A stretch of 64,000 nt of DNA, from contig JARBJD010000263.1 of NCBI GenBank assembly GCA_033064195.1, forward strand, positions 43,290 to 107,289. Direction: 5' to 3'. Positions 22,501 to 32,754 of the stretch are shown in pieces (position 1 is the stretch's first letter; every line of letters starts with the position of its first letter). The position numbers and the translations under genes were made by a program. Source of the stretch: Blattamonas nauphoetae. Lineage: Eukaryota > Preaxostyla > Oxymonadida. Under the pieces are notes generated by a model, which was not told where the DNA came from, did not search any database, and saw only the letters and a program-made list of their open reading frames with translations.

Positions 22501-24874
22501 AATTGTGGGTGATGTTGACAAATTGCGGTCCCACAGAGCCAACTGTGGATGAGAGGATGGATCCAATGATATCCATGATCCACAGGGTGTCTCTGAGGAT
22601 CGACACAGTTGAGATCAGATCACTGCTTCTGTCTTCTCGTTTGATCGGCTGTTTCCAAGATCGGACAATGTTCACTTGGAGCTTTCTGAACTCCGCGCTG
22701 AGAAGTTCAAAGACAGTCAGAATAGCGTGGAATGAACCAGATGAAATCATGAAGCCTGATGAGATTGGCCTGGGAGGAGGGAATTTGGTGACGAACATTT
22801 CGCGCTGAGAACGAACCAGCGTTGGAAGATAACTTGCGAGAGAACTGTTGATCGCCTTCGAGAAACTGCCCGTGTGCTTAGTGACAAGAGGTGCTATCTC
22901 TGCGAGGAGAGGAATTTCAGGCGGTTTTGTCAGCTGGGCCATGACCGCAAATCCAGGTCGTGTTTTCCGTGTTACCTGCGACTCCAAAGTTGTGTGTGAC
23001 ATCGAATGATGGTTGTCTCCTATCTTCTTTTGAAAGAGATCGATGAAGGAGGCCCAGTCCTTTTTCGACGTCCAACCCAGATCTTCATACGACATAAACC
23101 CGAGAATTCCAGAGATCTCAGGATACTGCGTCGCAGCGATGTACAATTTGAGAAATTCAGAATACGAAACATTTGTGGGCGACTGGACAATCTCCGAAAC
23201 AAGATCGTTTATAAACCCAAACTTGGATTTCGTGATCAACCGACCGACAAGTCCCACATAGCGATGTAGACCAGTCGATGTCGGGCCAATCGTCATGGCC
23301 GGTGTGTCGAACGCACAGACAAGGTCCGCTGTTTGAAGAGCGAGGAAATAAGGCTCAACCATCGTCGTGTGGCAGAGCGAGCGATTCTGGCGCGTCATGA
23401 AAAGGTGTGTGAGACCGACGTATGCAGTGAGAGGGAAGTTGATTGGATCGTTCGGATCGATGTCATATTTTTGGATAGACTCTCTCGTACTGATGGGATC
23501 AAAATTGAGAAGGGGAATCGAACCTGATCCAGCTACGTACGCATCAGGTTGGGTGTTCAGGAATGGGAATTGCATGTGAGTGTCGAACCCAGTCGAGGAT
23601 AAGAAATGTTTCCTCCAAAGACGATGATGTGCAGCATGTCCTACCGGTGTGATTGGAGGAGAGAGTGACGGTGAGAAGGCGACTGCTGTTCTGTGGGGTG
23701 TTGTGGGATGGAATGAAACAGTCCGAGTTCCAGGGAGTGGTGTGCGGTGTCTCTTCGATTCTGGAGGATCAGATTGGACGTAGCCACGACGACGACTTGA
23801 GCAGGACGTCTGCGAGGGCCTGGGTTCAGGATCGTCTGTGAATGACCTCACCTGGATGTTGATGTCATCTAACGTCTTCCGCCAGTTTGTATGAATGAGC
23901 ATTGAGTTGTGGGCTGCTGGAGAGATCAAATAAAAGTCATGTTTCATCGAAAATTCGGAATAATCACTTGAGGACACCGAGAATTCAGAAATAGACGCGG
24001 GAGAGTTGTGTTGTGATAGGAGGGATTGTCCGGACTGTGCAGAATGAAGATTTGCCAGCCGTGTTGACAGTTTAAGGGTTGAAATCATCGCAGAATCAAC
24101 AATATCCGACAAAAATCGATCTAATTCGTCCAGTGTGGGGAAATTTAGGTAGTCTTGAGGCTGATCTGACTTTGGTTTTCCATTCTGATCGCTATTCACA
24201 GACAACAGCTTAGGGAATTCCGAGGATCTATGAACGGATGTTTTAAAATGGTATGAGGGAGATTTTGAGTCAGATGTTTGTTTTAGGAGTGTGTATTGGT
24301 CATGAAGTCGAGTTTTTGCCCGCGAAGACAGTCGTGTTTGATCGATGGGGAGAATTGGGGGAAAACAGGTCGTATGTGGATTATTCGGGAGGGTAAAACC
24401 AATTGAAGCATATTTGGAAGGGAAATACAGGAAAGACGAAGGAGAGAGTTCATCCTGTGAATGACGTTTCGTACCAGTTGGGGAGAGGGTTGGAGAAAAC
24501 AACGGGAGAATATCGGTCCCGACACAAAAGGATCCCCGGAAGAATGTGCTTTGGTCATATCCAAAATGCGAGTGGAACAACTGATTATTTGGAGACATGT
24601 TCTTCTGCAAAATTGACGGTTGTTTAGGGAGAATTGGGGAAGAAGGTGAACAAAGTTTATCAGTTTCATCCAATTGTTTTCTCAGAGGGACGGCGTTTTC
24701 TACAACTTCATCAGAGAGGTAGAAAGTATACGATCGAAGAAGTTGAAGTTTGTGGGCTCGAATTGAGAGATTTTGATGACCGTAAGGATTTGACAGATCG
24801 GGAACGATTGTTGTCTGTGTTCCAGAAGTCAAATTAACTGTGGAAGTAGCTAGGAGATTTGTGGATTCCTTCAT
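19565..24874 (-). CDS. 1769-residue protein of unknown function
   Basis: A single uninterrupted frame runs from the ATG at 24874 to the stop at 19565, with no intron in 5.3 kb. The N-terminal 450 residues are Ser/Pro-rich. The middle (about 450-1180) is predicted to be folded and largely helical, with many aromatic and Cys residues, for example FNFYQNARVDDYVQVIP and GWGLGTEKTVH. The C-terminal third is again Ser/Pro/Gln-rich and acidic, ending in a short basic/helical segment (CRREKRLLAAWLFAELERLL). I do not recognise the family. It could be a large scaffold or a fast-evolving subunit of a known complex. The gene converges on the APC7-like gene with 156 bp between stops. Confidence 0.75.
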   Translation of the reverse strand: MKESTNLLATSTVNLTSGTQTTIVPDLSNPYGHQNLSIRAHKLQLLRSYTFYLSDEVVENAVPLRKQLDETDKLCSPSSPILPKQPSILQKNMSPNNQLFHSHFGYDQSTFFRGSFCVGTDILPLFSPTLSPTGTKRHSQDELSPSSFLYFPSKYASIGFTLPNNPHTTCFPPILPIDQTRLSSRAKTRLHDQYTLLKQTSDSKSPSYHFKTSVHRSSEFPKLLSVNSDQNGKPKSDQPQDYLNFPTLDELDRFLSDIVDSAMISTLKLSTRLANLHSAQSGQSLLSQHNSPASISEFSVSSSDYSEFSMKHDFYLISPAAHNSMLIHTNWRKTLDDINIQVRSFTDDPEPRPSQTSCSSRRRGYVQSDPPESKRHRTPLPGTRTVSFHPTTPHRTAVAFSPSLSPPITPVGHAAHHRLWRKHFLSSTGFDTHMQFPFLNTQPDAYVAGSGSIPLLNFDPISTRESIQKYDIDPNDPINFPLTAYVGLTHLFMTRQNRSLCHTTMVEPYFLALQTADLVCAFDTPAMTIGPTSTGLHRYVGLVGRLITKSKFGFINDLVSEIVQSPTNVSYSEFLKLYIAATQYPEISGILGFMSYEDLGWTSKKDWASFIDLFQKKIGDNHHSMSHTTLESQVTRKTRPGFAVMAQLTKPPEIPLLAEIAPLVTKHTGSFSKAINSSLASYLPTLVRSQREMFVTKFPPPRPISSGFMISSGSFHAILTVFELLSAEFRKLQVNIVRSWKQPIKREDRSSDLISTVSILRDTLWIMDIIGSILSSTVGSVGPQFVNITHNLEKEILKLSLLLHIIHADVGFWSYFRTYMLVDYRNRAKKSNDPNVRCDDEKQDEAFGIDLCHPFRDSPYFQPRKLPISQSASTHYICNTLFLPVFNFYQNARVDDYVQVIPTHPPHWSIYITEVTLCSCVQSFIKIIAGWGLGTEKTVHKNTADAQFSWKQRESIFHSAPHIHMYRLSPYGPWVKQVRDPNISDVTAGISSLPFLVLQKSNCKQAQFMRSQRICPSFHKVNYFGAIQTAYDIRFLIKTCCQKFNMPPQMILCQAQSIRLFVVLSAFCRLMMVVAGFPDPNEWGPYANKRLKLHYQSERKLMQCGDDHKPMMLPWVRATFLSGAVGLKKEKEEDVKCYGVDEECIYEDINWESNVKQTILTTWTFMKVIHGEPTLLPYTRSTPDHRKIGSKSHFNWMSCHAPCNIRFDDLPRTNPNVKDISHFRSPPVPAMPPLKHKSTSTPRRPFRPIRSDRSVGRPANSLQPTPTEVKDQQFPMDTNTPQSSLRLSPANQSQLFSPIQQNLVLIPRTSPSVQSSPLSEEMGLIELETPDADSPFEVYNDGDELPKTSRASNAGSNQGSQRSRSESPGPKRVFIEDQPKDDHQSPSWRDNWKTHHRSTSDGIPLLHEHRLLQGPTQKSSLSTLSNQSDDKLEHRNLSSPEHATENDKFNSESDTLQHDSSCSESGRILSPNSHASPPFLSKLGMRNRSFRLQSGSPKLTGTLFGLGTITTPHSQKRASFSTNQRITRENSAEHTLNETMNRGMGGIFAPAATEMILNTKGRRTLAVNQNLEAPPAPDPGSADWDQERFDSDLEDDMSNDDRSTVLSGSRSQVSASQPGSPNSRPTSAGSGSVESNLNSKFGFGLELLIPQQSNSGKGKEQHFAEKVLCANDDFSTPPCTESCNWCLEHGYQTKEMGPALSKPEDDQTSNVDDEIGGLSEDDYQVEGCLGGTMKYVPSTKHLRCRREKRLLAAWLFAELERLLYLSEAE

Positions 24875-25406
24875 CTTGGTAAAGAATGCTTTATAAACGA
24901 AATATGGGAGTATCTGCTTTGGCGAAATAGTGTCTTCTAGATCATTTCACATAAAAGAAAGAATACAAACCGATTTTAATGTAGCGGCCGGTCGGAAATT
25001 CAGGGACGATTTGTGACAGGCAATATTGCTCTGATAAGCTTTAGAAATGATAAAATGAAAAGTTGGAGGACGTAAAAAGTGTCAAACTTGTAGAAAAATC
25101 GCTCGATAAAGGGGATTACAAGACTAGGGCTTACTGAGAAGTGAGAAATGTTTAGAACATGGAAATGCGATACATCCTTTGGATAGTGTGGGTTTTATGA
25201 GTTGTAGATAGAATGAGGACAAGTGTTCAGTCATTTCTGTATGGATGCAAAACGATAAGATTCTTAATTAAGAATGAAATATCAAACTGTCTGACACCGG
25301 CAGAAATGAGATTTCTGAGATACATTTTTCAACGAAAGACGAATAAAAAGACATAAAAAAGAGTAGGTTCACTCAAATGATGAGTGAACAATGAAAATAT
25401 TCCTGA
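24875..25406. other. intergenic between divergent genes, nothing recognised
   Basis: This 530-bp AT-rich stretch lies between the start of the 1769-residue protein (minus) and the start of the coiled-coil gene (plus). I see no ORF of note, RNA gene or repeat. It should carry both promoters. Confidence 0.5.
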
Positions 25407-27928
25407 ATGAAACGAGTTGAGCTGATCTGCCCATGTCATCAAGTTGTTCCGTTTGTGTCAATGAACACAAAAAAGTCAAGGCGGAAACAAGACCAAGCTT
25501 CCGAAAGTCGTCCTTTATTCCAACAACACGCCAATGTTTCCTCACATCAGTTTGAGTCATCGCATTTTCCAACTTCACACTTTTCACCTCTTATTTTCGT
25601 CTTCAGGACACCTGTTAATCGTCCACTCCATTCACGTGAAAGATCTCGCGAAAATCTATTTGACACAACAGATTCAATTCGATCAAAGAAAGCCTCTTCT
25701 GATTCATCATCAAAACACCTTTCACAACACCCTGGACGAGCTACTCCACAACGACTCGCTCCTTTAAATCGATCTCTACCTGTTTGATCTCAATATACAC
25801 TCATTTTCCGTCAATTTTAGGAGGACAACGACGTTCCAACTGAAAACAGCACCAGATCAAATACAGACTCTGAAACGACATCGTTCGACTACCTCAATCA
25901 ACAATCTGCAAATCAGGACAGTGCATTTGATGTTGACTATGTTAATGTTTCTCCATTTTTCTCTGCTAACACGTTCAGCCTGATGACTTCGAACTCCATA
26001 GAAAAAAAGCCCTTGAACTTTGTGACTCTTTACTCGCATCTGATCAAGCCAAACAGCTTGAAGGTGTCAATCAATGGTCTACTCTTCTTTTTTCATTCTT
26101 TGCAGGTTGGATCAATTTCAACAGGAATACTCGCTCGAGTCACCTCGTTCTGAACTATATGAAGAGCGCTGGAAGCTTGTAAATGGTTCAATCGAAGAAA
26201 GTCGAGAAGAAACACAGAATGTGTTGAAGGCATTAGAAAAAGAAAGGAAAACTGCCTGGGAAGAATGGCAAAAGATCGCAAAACAATTATCAGGTCTGAT
26301 CTGACTTATTGCGTTTATATCTCTTTAGAAGCAGAAAAAGAACTTGTCTGGCGTGCTAATAGAAGTAATATTATGTCAGAGGAGGAGGAATCTCAAATTC
26401 GAGAGCTCTCCGCATTGAACTCAAAAGTCACTCTTCTACGAACAGCTCTCACAAACGCCCGTGTTACCCTTCGAAATTGTGAAACAGAGCAACGCAAGGT
26501 CCGGGACAAATTGACCAATCAGCGACATCTGATGACATATGGTGTATTGCAAGATTCAATCCCTGAAGAACAGACCAAAGAAGAGGAATCAAACATGCAG
26601 AAATATGCAACACTAAATCCAGAAGAAATTGCAAAGGAAATGGAAATGACACGAGGAAGGAAAAAGCAGGAAGAGGAGAAAAAGAAGGAGCTTGAAAGGG
26701 AGTTAAAGGCCATGAAGGATTCTGTCAACCAGCGAAAGGATGTGGTGAAAAAGATGGAAGAGGAAGAATGGAAGAAGGACGACGCTATCTACGAAGTGAA
26801 AAAGAAAATACAAAACATGAAGAAACGGGCCGAACAAGAACGACTCAAACAGCTCCAAGCAGAGCAAGCACTCGACCGAGATGATCCACTCAATCCCCTC
26901 CCCCTCACATCTGCCACACACTCCTTCAATCCCCCCACGACTCCCTCTGGCAGCAGTGTGGGTCGCCCAACGAGCCGACCAGGTTCAGTTGGAACTCAGA
27001 TGAACTCGGGAATGTTTGGTGACATGCCACAATTCCAGACTTTGGGTGTCCAGACGATGTACGACTGGTTCTCCATCAGACGGGATCTGGTGAAGGAGAT
27101 GGAGAGGCGGCAGAAGGAGGAGGAGGAGTTTGAGAGGAACGGAGGGATCTCAGACAAGACGCCGTTTCTGATGGCGTTGAAAATGGGGATGGATGCAGAA
27201 ACGAACAAGCTGGCTTCACCAAAAAGTGTGAAAAAGAAAGAGTCAGAAGAACAAGAGAAGGGAAAGAAGAAGAAGGGAAAGAAAGGGAAGAAGTCAGAAG
27301 AAAATAAAGACGAGGAGAAGTCCCCAGACCAACCAGAACCAGAGAAAGACGTTGATGTGGAACAACTCTTGATTGGCAAATTGGTACAACAATCCAAAAG
27401 CAACACATCGTCCAAAAAGAGAAGGGTGATTCTGAAAGAAGAAGAGCGAACGACTGTCCTCGCCCGGTTTGTGGCTGAGGCAGACGAGCTCAAGCAGCAA
27501 GAAAGGGCCTTGCAGCGCGAACTTCTGATAGAAGAAGCAAAGAAGAAGGAAGCTGACGATAAGCAGAGAGAAGAGGAGAAGAAGAAAAATGAGGACGAAG
27601 GAGTCTTTTTTGGTGAGACTGAAGATGTCCGAGCTCAGCGTGAAAAGATGTGGCAGGATGCTTCATCCCAACGAATCGAAGCTGGTCTGGACAAAATACG
27701 GTACAAAATGGTGTGTCCTGTCCCCTATCATGACCCTTTATTCTTCTTTCATCACATCTCTCTCAGCCTAAACCGTACGCAGACCTGACAGAGGAAAACC
27801 AATGTTCACAACTGGAACGGGATAATATCCTTCTGTGTCGATGCATCGCCTTCGTTCTCACTGAAAAGGACAAAGTAGATCGTGTTCGACATCTTAAAGA
27901 GAGGAAGCGGAAGGATAAGGGAAGTTGA
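25407..27928 (+). CDS. charged coiled-coil protein, function unknown
   Basis: Exons are 25407-25781, 25821-25931, 25979-26076, 26106-26293, 26329-27710 and 27767-27928; the introns are 39, 47, 29, 35 and 56 nt. All phases fit, giving about 770 residues. A further in-frame GT-AG stretch, 25550-25606, may also be removed (then about 750). The N-terminus is Ser/Arg-rich. From LHRKKALELCDSLLASDQ onward it is strongly helical, with long Glu/Lys heptad stretches, a short Pro/Ser linker, a conserved-looking segment (LGVQTMYDWFSIRRDLVKEM) and a Lys/Glu-rich tail. The pattern fits a cytoskeletal or flagellar coiled-coil protein, but I recognise no specific family. An alternative start is the ATG at 25461. 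Confidence 0.65.
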
Positions 27929-28095
27929 AAGTGTTATCTGTTTAGCTAGCGATCTTTATTGACTTTTCTTCATTATTTTCAACGCTATTCTTTGTTTTTT
28001 TGCTGTTTTTTTACGACAATACTGGAATTAAATGGAAATACATCAAAAAAAGAGGTTCTGAAGTATGAAATAGAAAAGAACGACATCTAGAAGGG

Positions 28096-28878
28096 TCACA
28101 CAGCCCAAACAACAGAAACACTTCCTTCAATAGGATGCGATGCTGATTGCGGGGAAACAGAAGTTATCGATTCGACAGTGAAAGAGGAATCCGGTTCCAT
28201 CATCGAAGCCTGGAAAAGGTGATGCACAATAAGAGACAGACACAAAAATTAACACAATCGGGTAAATTGATGAGATGTGTTCGCTGTAGCACTCCGTTAA
28301 CAAAGAAAACTGCAGTTCTAGGTTCAGAAGCCATGTTGACTTCAATTGTGATCTTATCTGAGTCTGAAAACTGACTTAATCCATCTGTAACATCTCCGTT
28401 ATGATAGAGGGAACCACTGTAATGACATAAAAACAACAGAACGGAGGTTCATACTTCGATCCACTGAAACCAGCGCTGTCTAAGAATACATGATTCTGTA
28501 AAAAAAGTACAAACGATTGTCTGTTCCAGCCCAATAAAAATCAGGAACAGAGAAAGAATCCTCGATAAGTCCGACAACTGGAATACAACATCATTGATAT
28601 TGAGAGAAACAAACAACGATTATTACTTGAGTTCCGAAATATAATGGTGCAACTCCAGATCCCGGTTCGGATTAGAAAATTGATTATTGCTGTTGAAGAA
28701 TTTGCTTGGCCGGTGAGTGTGACAGTGTTGCCTGTAGATTCCAAGCAAGTCGATGCGAAAGGTTTGAATGAAGCTGGGATAATCTCTGGGACTTCAATGC
28801 TGACTACTTCTAAAAAAACAATGTGAATGAATGAATATACACACGTGTTTCGCATGCTTTAGAATCTTTGCACCCCAT
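28096..28878 (-). CDS. SPRY-domain protein
   Basis: Six exons (28878-28845, 28809-28627, 28577-28549, 28495-28455, 28416-28242, 28209-28096) join through introns of 35, 49, 53, 38 and 32 nt to give 191 residues in one frame. The product is nearly all SPRY domain: GIWSCTIIFRNS, then VGLIEDSF, then GSLYHNGDV, then DKITIEVNM and TAVFFVNGVLQ. SPRY domains are beta-sandwich protein-binding modules. The C-terminal tail ASMMEPDSSFTVESIT follows a 32-nt intron. The ATG at 28878 lies only 40 bp from the ATG of the next gene on the other strand, so the two share a promoter region. Confidence 0.75.
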
Positions 28879-28918
28879 CCGGGATCTATTCCACAGCAAG
28901 TTTGAAACGCTCACCAAG
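28879..28918. promoter_or_regulatory. 40-bp shared space between divergent start codons
   Basis: The SPRY gene starts at 28878 on the minus strand and the armadillo gene starts at 28919 on the plus strand. Transcription of both must begin within this short space or inside the opposite gene. I see no TATA box. Either start could be wrong if an upstream non-coding exon exists. Confidence 0.3.
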
Positions 28919-31900
28919 ATGTCAACAAGTCACTTATCCGTTTCTCGTTCCATTTTGCTCGAAACATCGTCGCTTGCAGACGTCTCCCTCGAGGAAAAGG
29001 AATCAGTTTGTTCTTATTGACACAGATATTTCACATTCTCCAGCGAATTGAGTATTTACTCAATAAAATTCGAGAAATGCAAAATGAACAGGAAAGACAG
29101 AAGGTACGGCCACACCCCGCTTTTTAACTTCGGATAGATTGAAACCGACGAAATGTTGACAAAGGTTCTCCAGGTTGGGTCGAATCTTCAACACCATTGC
29201 GAAACTCTCCAGAAAGAGAAAGAAGACCTTGTCTTAGTTTGAAATTATCCTTAGTTATTCTTGTAAGGAAATCGAAAAGTTGAAGGGAGAACTTGGAAAA
29301 GCTGCAAATAAGCAAGAAAGTCACCAACAAGAAATCGTCGCAATTGAACAGAAAAACACGATGCTATTAGTTTGATTTTTTGAATATTTTGATTTTATGT
29401 CTCTTCTAGAGAACGGCTGAGGAGAGTATCCTCAATCCTGGTCAGTGGAAGAGAGTGAAAAGGACTGGTCGAGTTGTTGTTGGTGGCAAAGTTTTGGGAG
29501 AAGGAGAATGGATCGATGAACGCACTTTCCATGGAGATCTTGATGATGATGGAGAATGGTTGGATCCATTGGTTGTAATACAAGAATATTCTGAAGAAAA
29601 TCGATGTTACAAATCAATTGCTCAATACGTCACAGCACAATTAGACAAACTCGTAAACGGACCCAGCGCACTTTCTCCAGAAGCATATTCCAAACTTGGC
29701 CCAGAAGAATTGATGAACCGTGTTAATATGATCCAGAAAGACCTCCCTCTCAATCAACAATTACCCCAACTCCACAAACAGAAGTATACTCCAAAAGTAT
29801 TCCCCACAACAAGAGCATCATTTGGATTTGAAGGGAATGATCGACAAGATTTTGCAGATCATTCGCTTAGGGGGTCCACAACCATGCGCTCATCGATGAT
29901 GTCATTCGGAAACACAAAAGGGACTCGACGGAAAGAACGGTACAGAGAATCACTCTGGCAAGAGCTGATGGGAGACCGAGCACCAATCACACCGCGTGTC
30001 CGTGGATTCCAGACCTTTCGCCAATCAACGAACCTGTCGAGCAGAGGAGGGAAATCGATGGTTCAAGAAGACAGTCAGGTGGATCAGTCACCGATGAACA
30101 AGATCAACCAACTTGCACCAGTCCAGGCAACAGCCCCTTCGTCTTTGTCGGTTTATTTTGAGCTTCCTCGGACGTATACAAACGACGCAAAAACAGTCAA
30201 TTTGACGGAATGCGTTGAAACCTTGTCATCTTTCTTCAATTCATCAGACGCACTCGCCACGACTCTTCCTCGGACAAACAACATTCCTGACCTTATCACT
30301 CTCCTCAAAGCGTCTCCAACATGCGACACAGATGCCCTCCATTCCACCATCCAAGATCTCCTCACTGCAGTGAAGGACTACAAATTCGAAGCCTCTGAAC
30401 TCACATCACTTGGCGCCATCGCTCCACTCGTTTCCTGTCTCAACGTCGACTCCATCTCTCCAACCACTGCCGATGCACTCACTGTTCTACGATACCTCGT
30501 CGCTGACCCATCAGCTTTCCGCGAGCTGAGGTTGTTCAAACTTCCCTTCCGACTTGTTGTGCTGCTTGAGAAGATCATCTCTCTCGCCTATCACACAGAT
30601 TCATCGAAGGTCGGGCGTCGTCCTTCATTCCAACCTTCGATGGGTGGAGGGCGTCGCCTTTCAATGACGCAACCGCTCAACCAACAGACCAACATTGGGT
30701 CGATCGATGATCCTTTTGATCGGATGCATTCCTCTTTCGCACCAGGGCTTGACTTGCACTTGTCCAAACATCTTCGAACTCCTCCTCTCACTCCAACATC
30801 GCCCAGTGCGTTTTCTGAATTGCACGCATTCGAATCAATCGCAGAAAAATCCCAAGAAGTCGAGCAAACGACCGAAGCTATCATTTTGAACATCCTCGCC
30901 CTTCTCGACACATTCCTTCAGATGCCGCCATCCGAAAATCTCTCCCAGTCGATGCGACGAAGCGTGACTGGCATTCCACCGCCATCTCTTCTCCATCAGC
31001 TCTCCGAAACAAGTCTGATTGAGAGTCTTGTCCTCCTATTTGAACGATCTCCGTCCCATCACGTTCGTCAGATGGCCCTCTACATTTCGACGCAGTTCAT
31101 CAACATTCCGTCTCAACGCTCCCGAGCGATTCAGTGTGGGTTGGTCAAAGCTGTGATTCAGCTCCTTCATGATCAGTCGCTTGAAGATGATGAAAGGGCT
31201 CTGGCTTTTCAATGCTTGTCCACGTTTTCTGTCGATGCAGACATTCGAGACGATCACGCAGAATCGATCTTGTCTGTCGCTCTCTCGTTCCTCAAATCAG
31301 CGTCTCCTCAACTTCTCTGCAGCATCATCCGCTGTCTCATTCATCTCTGTGCTTCAGCCGAAGCCAGACGTTCGTTTGTCCACAACGGCGGTCTCAAACT
31401 CCTCAAAGCCATGCTGAAGACAGAGTCTGATAAAATGGGTGGCGACAATGGCTCTGATGCCAACCACATCCAAGCAGTCCTTCTCGTCCATTTCACGCAG
31501 ACACTTGCGATGGATACGGAAACGGAGAATATCACAAAAATGGCAGAACTTGATTTCTTGTCTGATCTTCTTCCGTTTGTTGTCGCGTCAGATGTGGTGC
31601 TCACAACCGATACTCTCCAAACAATCGAATTCCTCTCTTATTCACCAATCACCCTCACCAAATTCCAAAACTCCCCAACACCCTTCCGTTCTCTCCGAGT
31701 CCTCCTCGGTGTAAACAAAACTCCAACCAATCAATCTCTCTCCACAACACAGCGTCACTCACAAACACCACTCGACGAATATACCCTCCTTCCATCTCAA
31801 GACACTCCACTCCGACCAGTTGCCCTTTCTCTTTTCGGATACTTCGCCACGCACGCACTCCCCACACTTCGAGTGCTCATTCCCGCATGCTGCTGCATCC

Positions 31901-32613
31901 TCGTGAACGATGAAGAGAACGCCCCTGCCGCCCTCGTTGTTCTTCGCGGAGCAATTGGAAGCGGGAATATTGGGCAGCATGCCCAGATACTCCATTACTC
32001 ACTTCTACGCGCCATGCATCTCTCCGCAAACAATGCTGTGCATGCGTCTTCTATCCTTTCTGCAATCAGCCATGCCGCTGAACAGTACCACGCTTTTCGG
32101 GAAGCATTGAAGGATAACGTCTCTGATCTCATCGAAGCGTGTATCGTCAGCCCCATCCATGCTCTTTCCTCTATTTCACATCTCCTGAAACATTGTATGC
32201 CGTGATCTTTCTTATATTTTCTTGTTCAGATCGATTTCTTGCTTCTGATGGCATCGCGAAACAATGCATTTCGTTCCTCACCTCGTCGAATCCGGATGTC
32301 ATTTCCGCAGCACTGAGTTGTCTTTACTCAATCCTCGCTGACGGTTTGCTTTTTTCATCTGAAGTCAATCGTGTTTCCAGGAAAAGTGTGTTTTCAACAC
32401 AGCAACCTTGCACCTCTACTCCTTCAAGCAACGAACCATCCATCAATATCTATCAGGCATCTTGCCTTGGAATGTCTTGAATTCCTTCTTCAAACAGAGT
32501 GCATTGTTGAGAAGGACATGAAAGATGAAGTTAAAAGTCGCCTTCAAGTAATTTTACAAGGAAACTCGACAGATCTTCATCGAATTGTGAAACGATGTCT
32601 ACAGCATCTTTAG
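28919..32613 (+). CDS. armadillo-type repeat protein with N-terminal coiled coil
   Basis: Exons are 28919-29005, 29044-29103, 29138-29230, 29268-29369, 29410-32194, 32230-32343 and 32381-32613; the introns are 38, 34, 37, 40, 35 and 37 nt, and the phases fit throughout. The N-terminal 110 residues form a coiled coil (IREMQNEQERQK, EIEKLKGELGKAANKQE). A Gly/Asp-rich stretch (GEWIDERTFHGDLDDDGEW) and a Ser-rich linker follow. The rest consists of armadillo/HEAT-like helical repeats, for example LTSLGAIAPLVSCLN, IQCGLVKAVIQLLHDQS and ARRSFVHNGGLKLLKAML. Such solenoids bind protein partners. I cannot assign a specific family. Without the last two introns the frame would stop at 32205 and lose the last repeat. 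Confidence 0.7.
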
Positions 32614-32754
32614 CGTTTAAGTTTCTTAATTTGCTGTATTTTCTTCTTTTTCCATATTGTTTTTCGAGTTTGAGCATTGTTTTGGTACTTTTTTTAAGGT
32701 CGACTCTATCCATTTTGTGGTTAGATCTTAATCCAACAGGTTCCTTTTCGGCAA

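Noticed and set aside
28496-28514. 19-nt intron in the SPRY gene
   Set aside because: Too short, and its phase leads to a stop; the 53-nt alternative (28496-28548) keeps the frame through the SPRY domain.
29006-29025. 20-nt intron in the first armadillo gene
   Set aside because: A 38-nt version (29006-29043), ending in TTCTCCAG, is also in phase and fits the size range of other introns.
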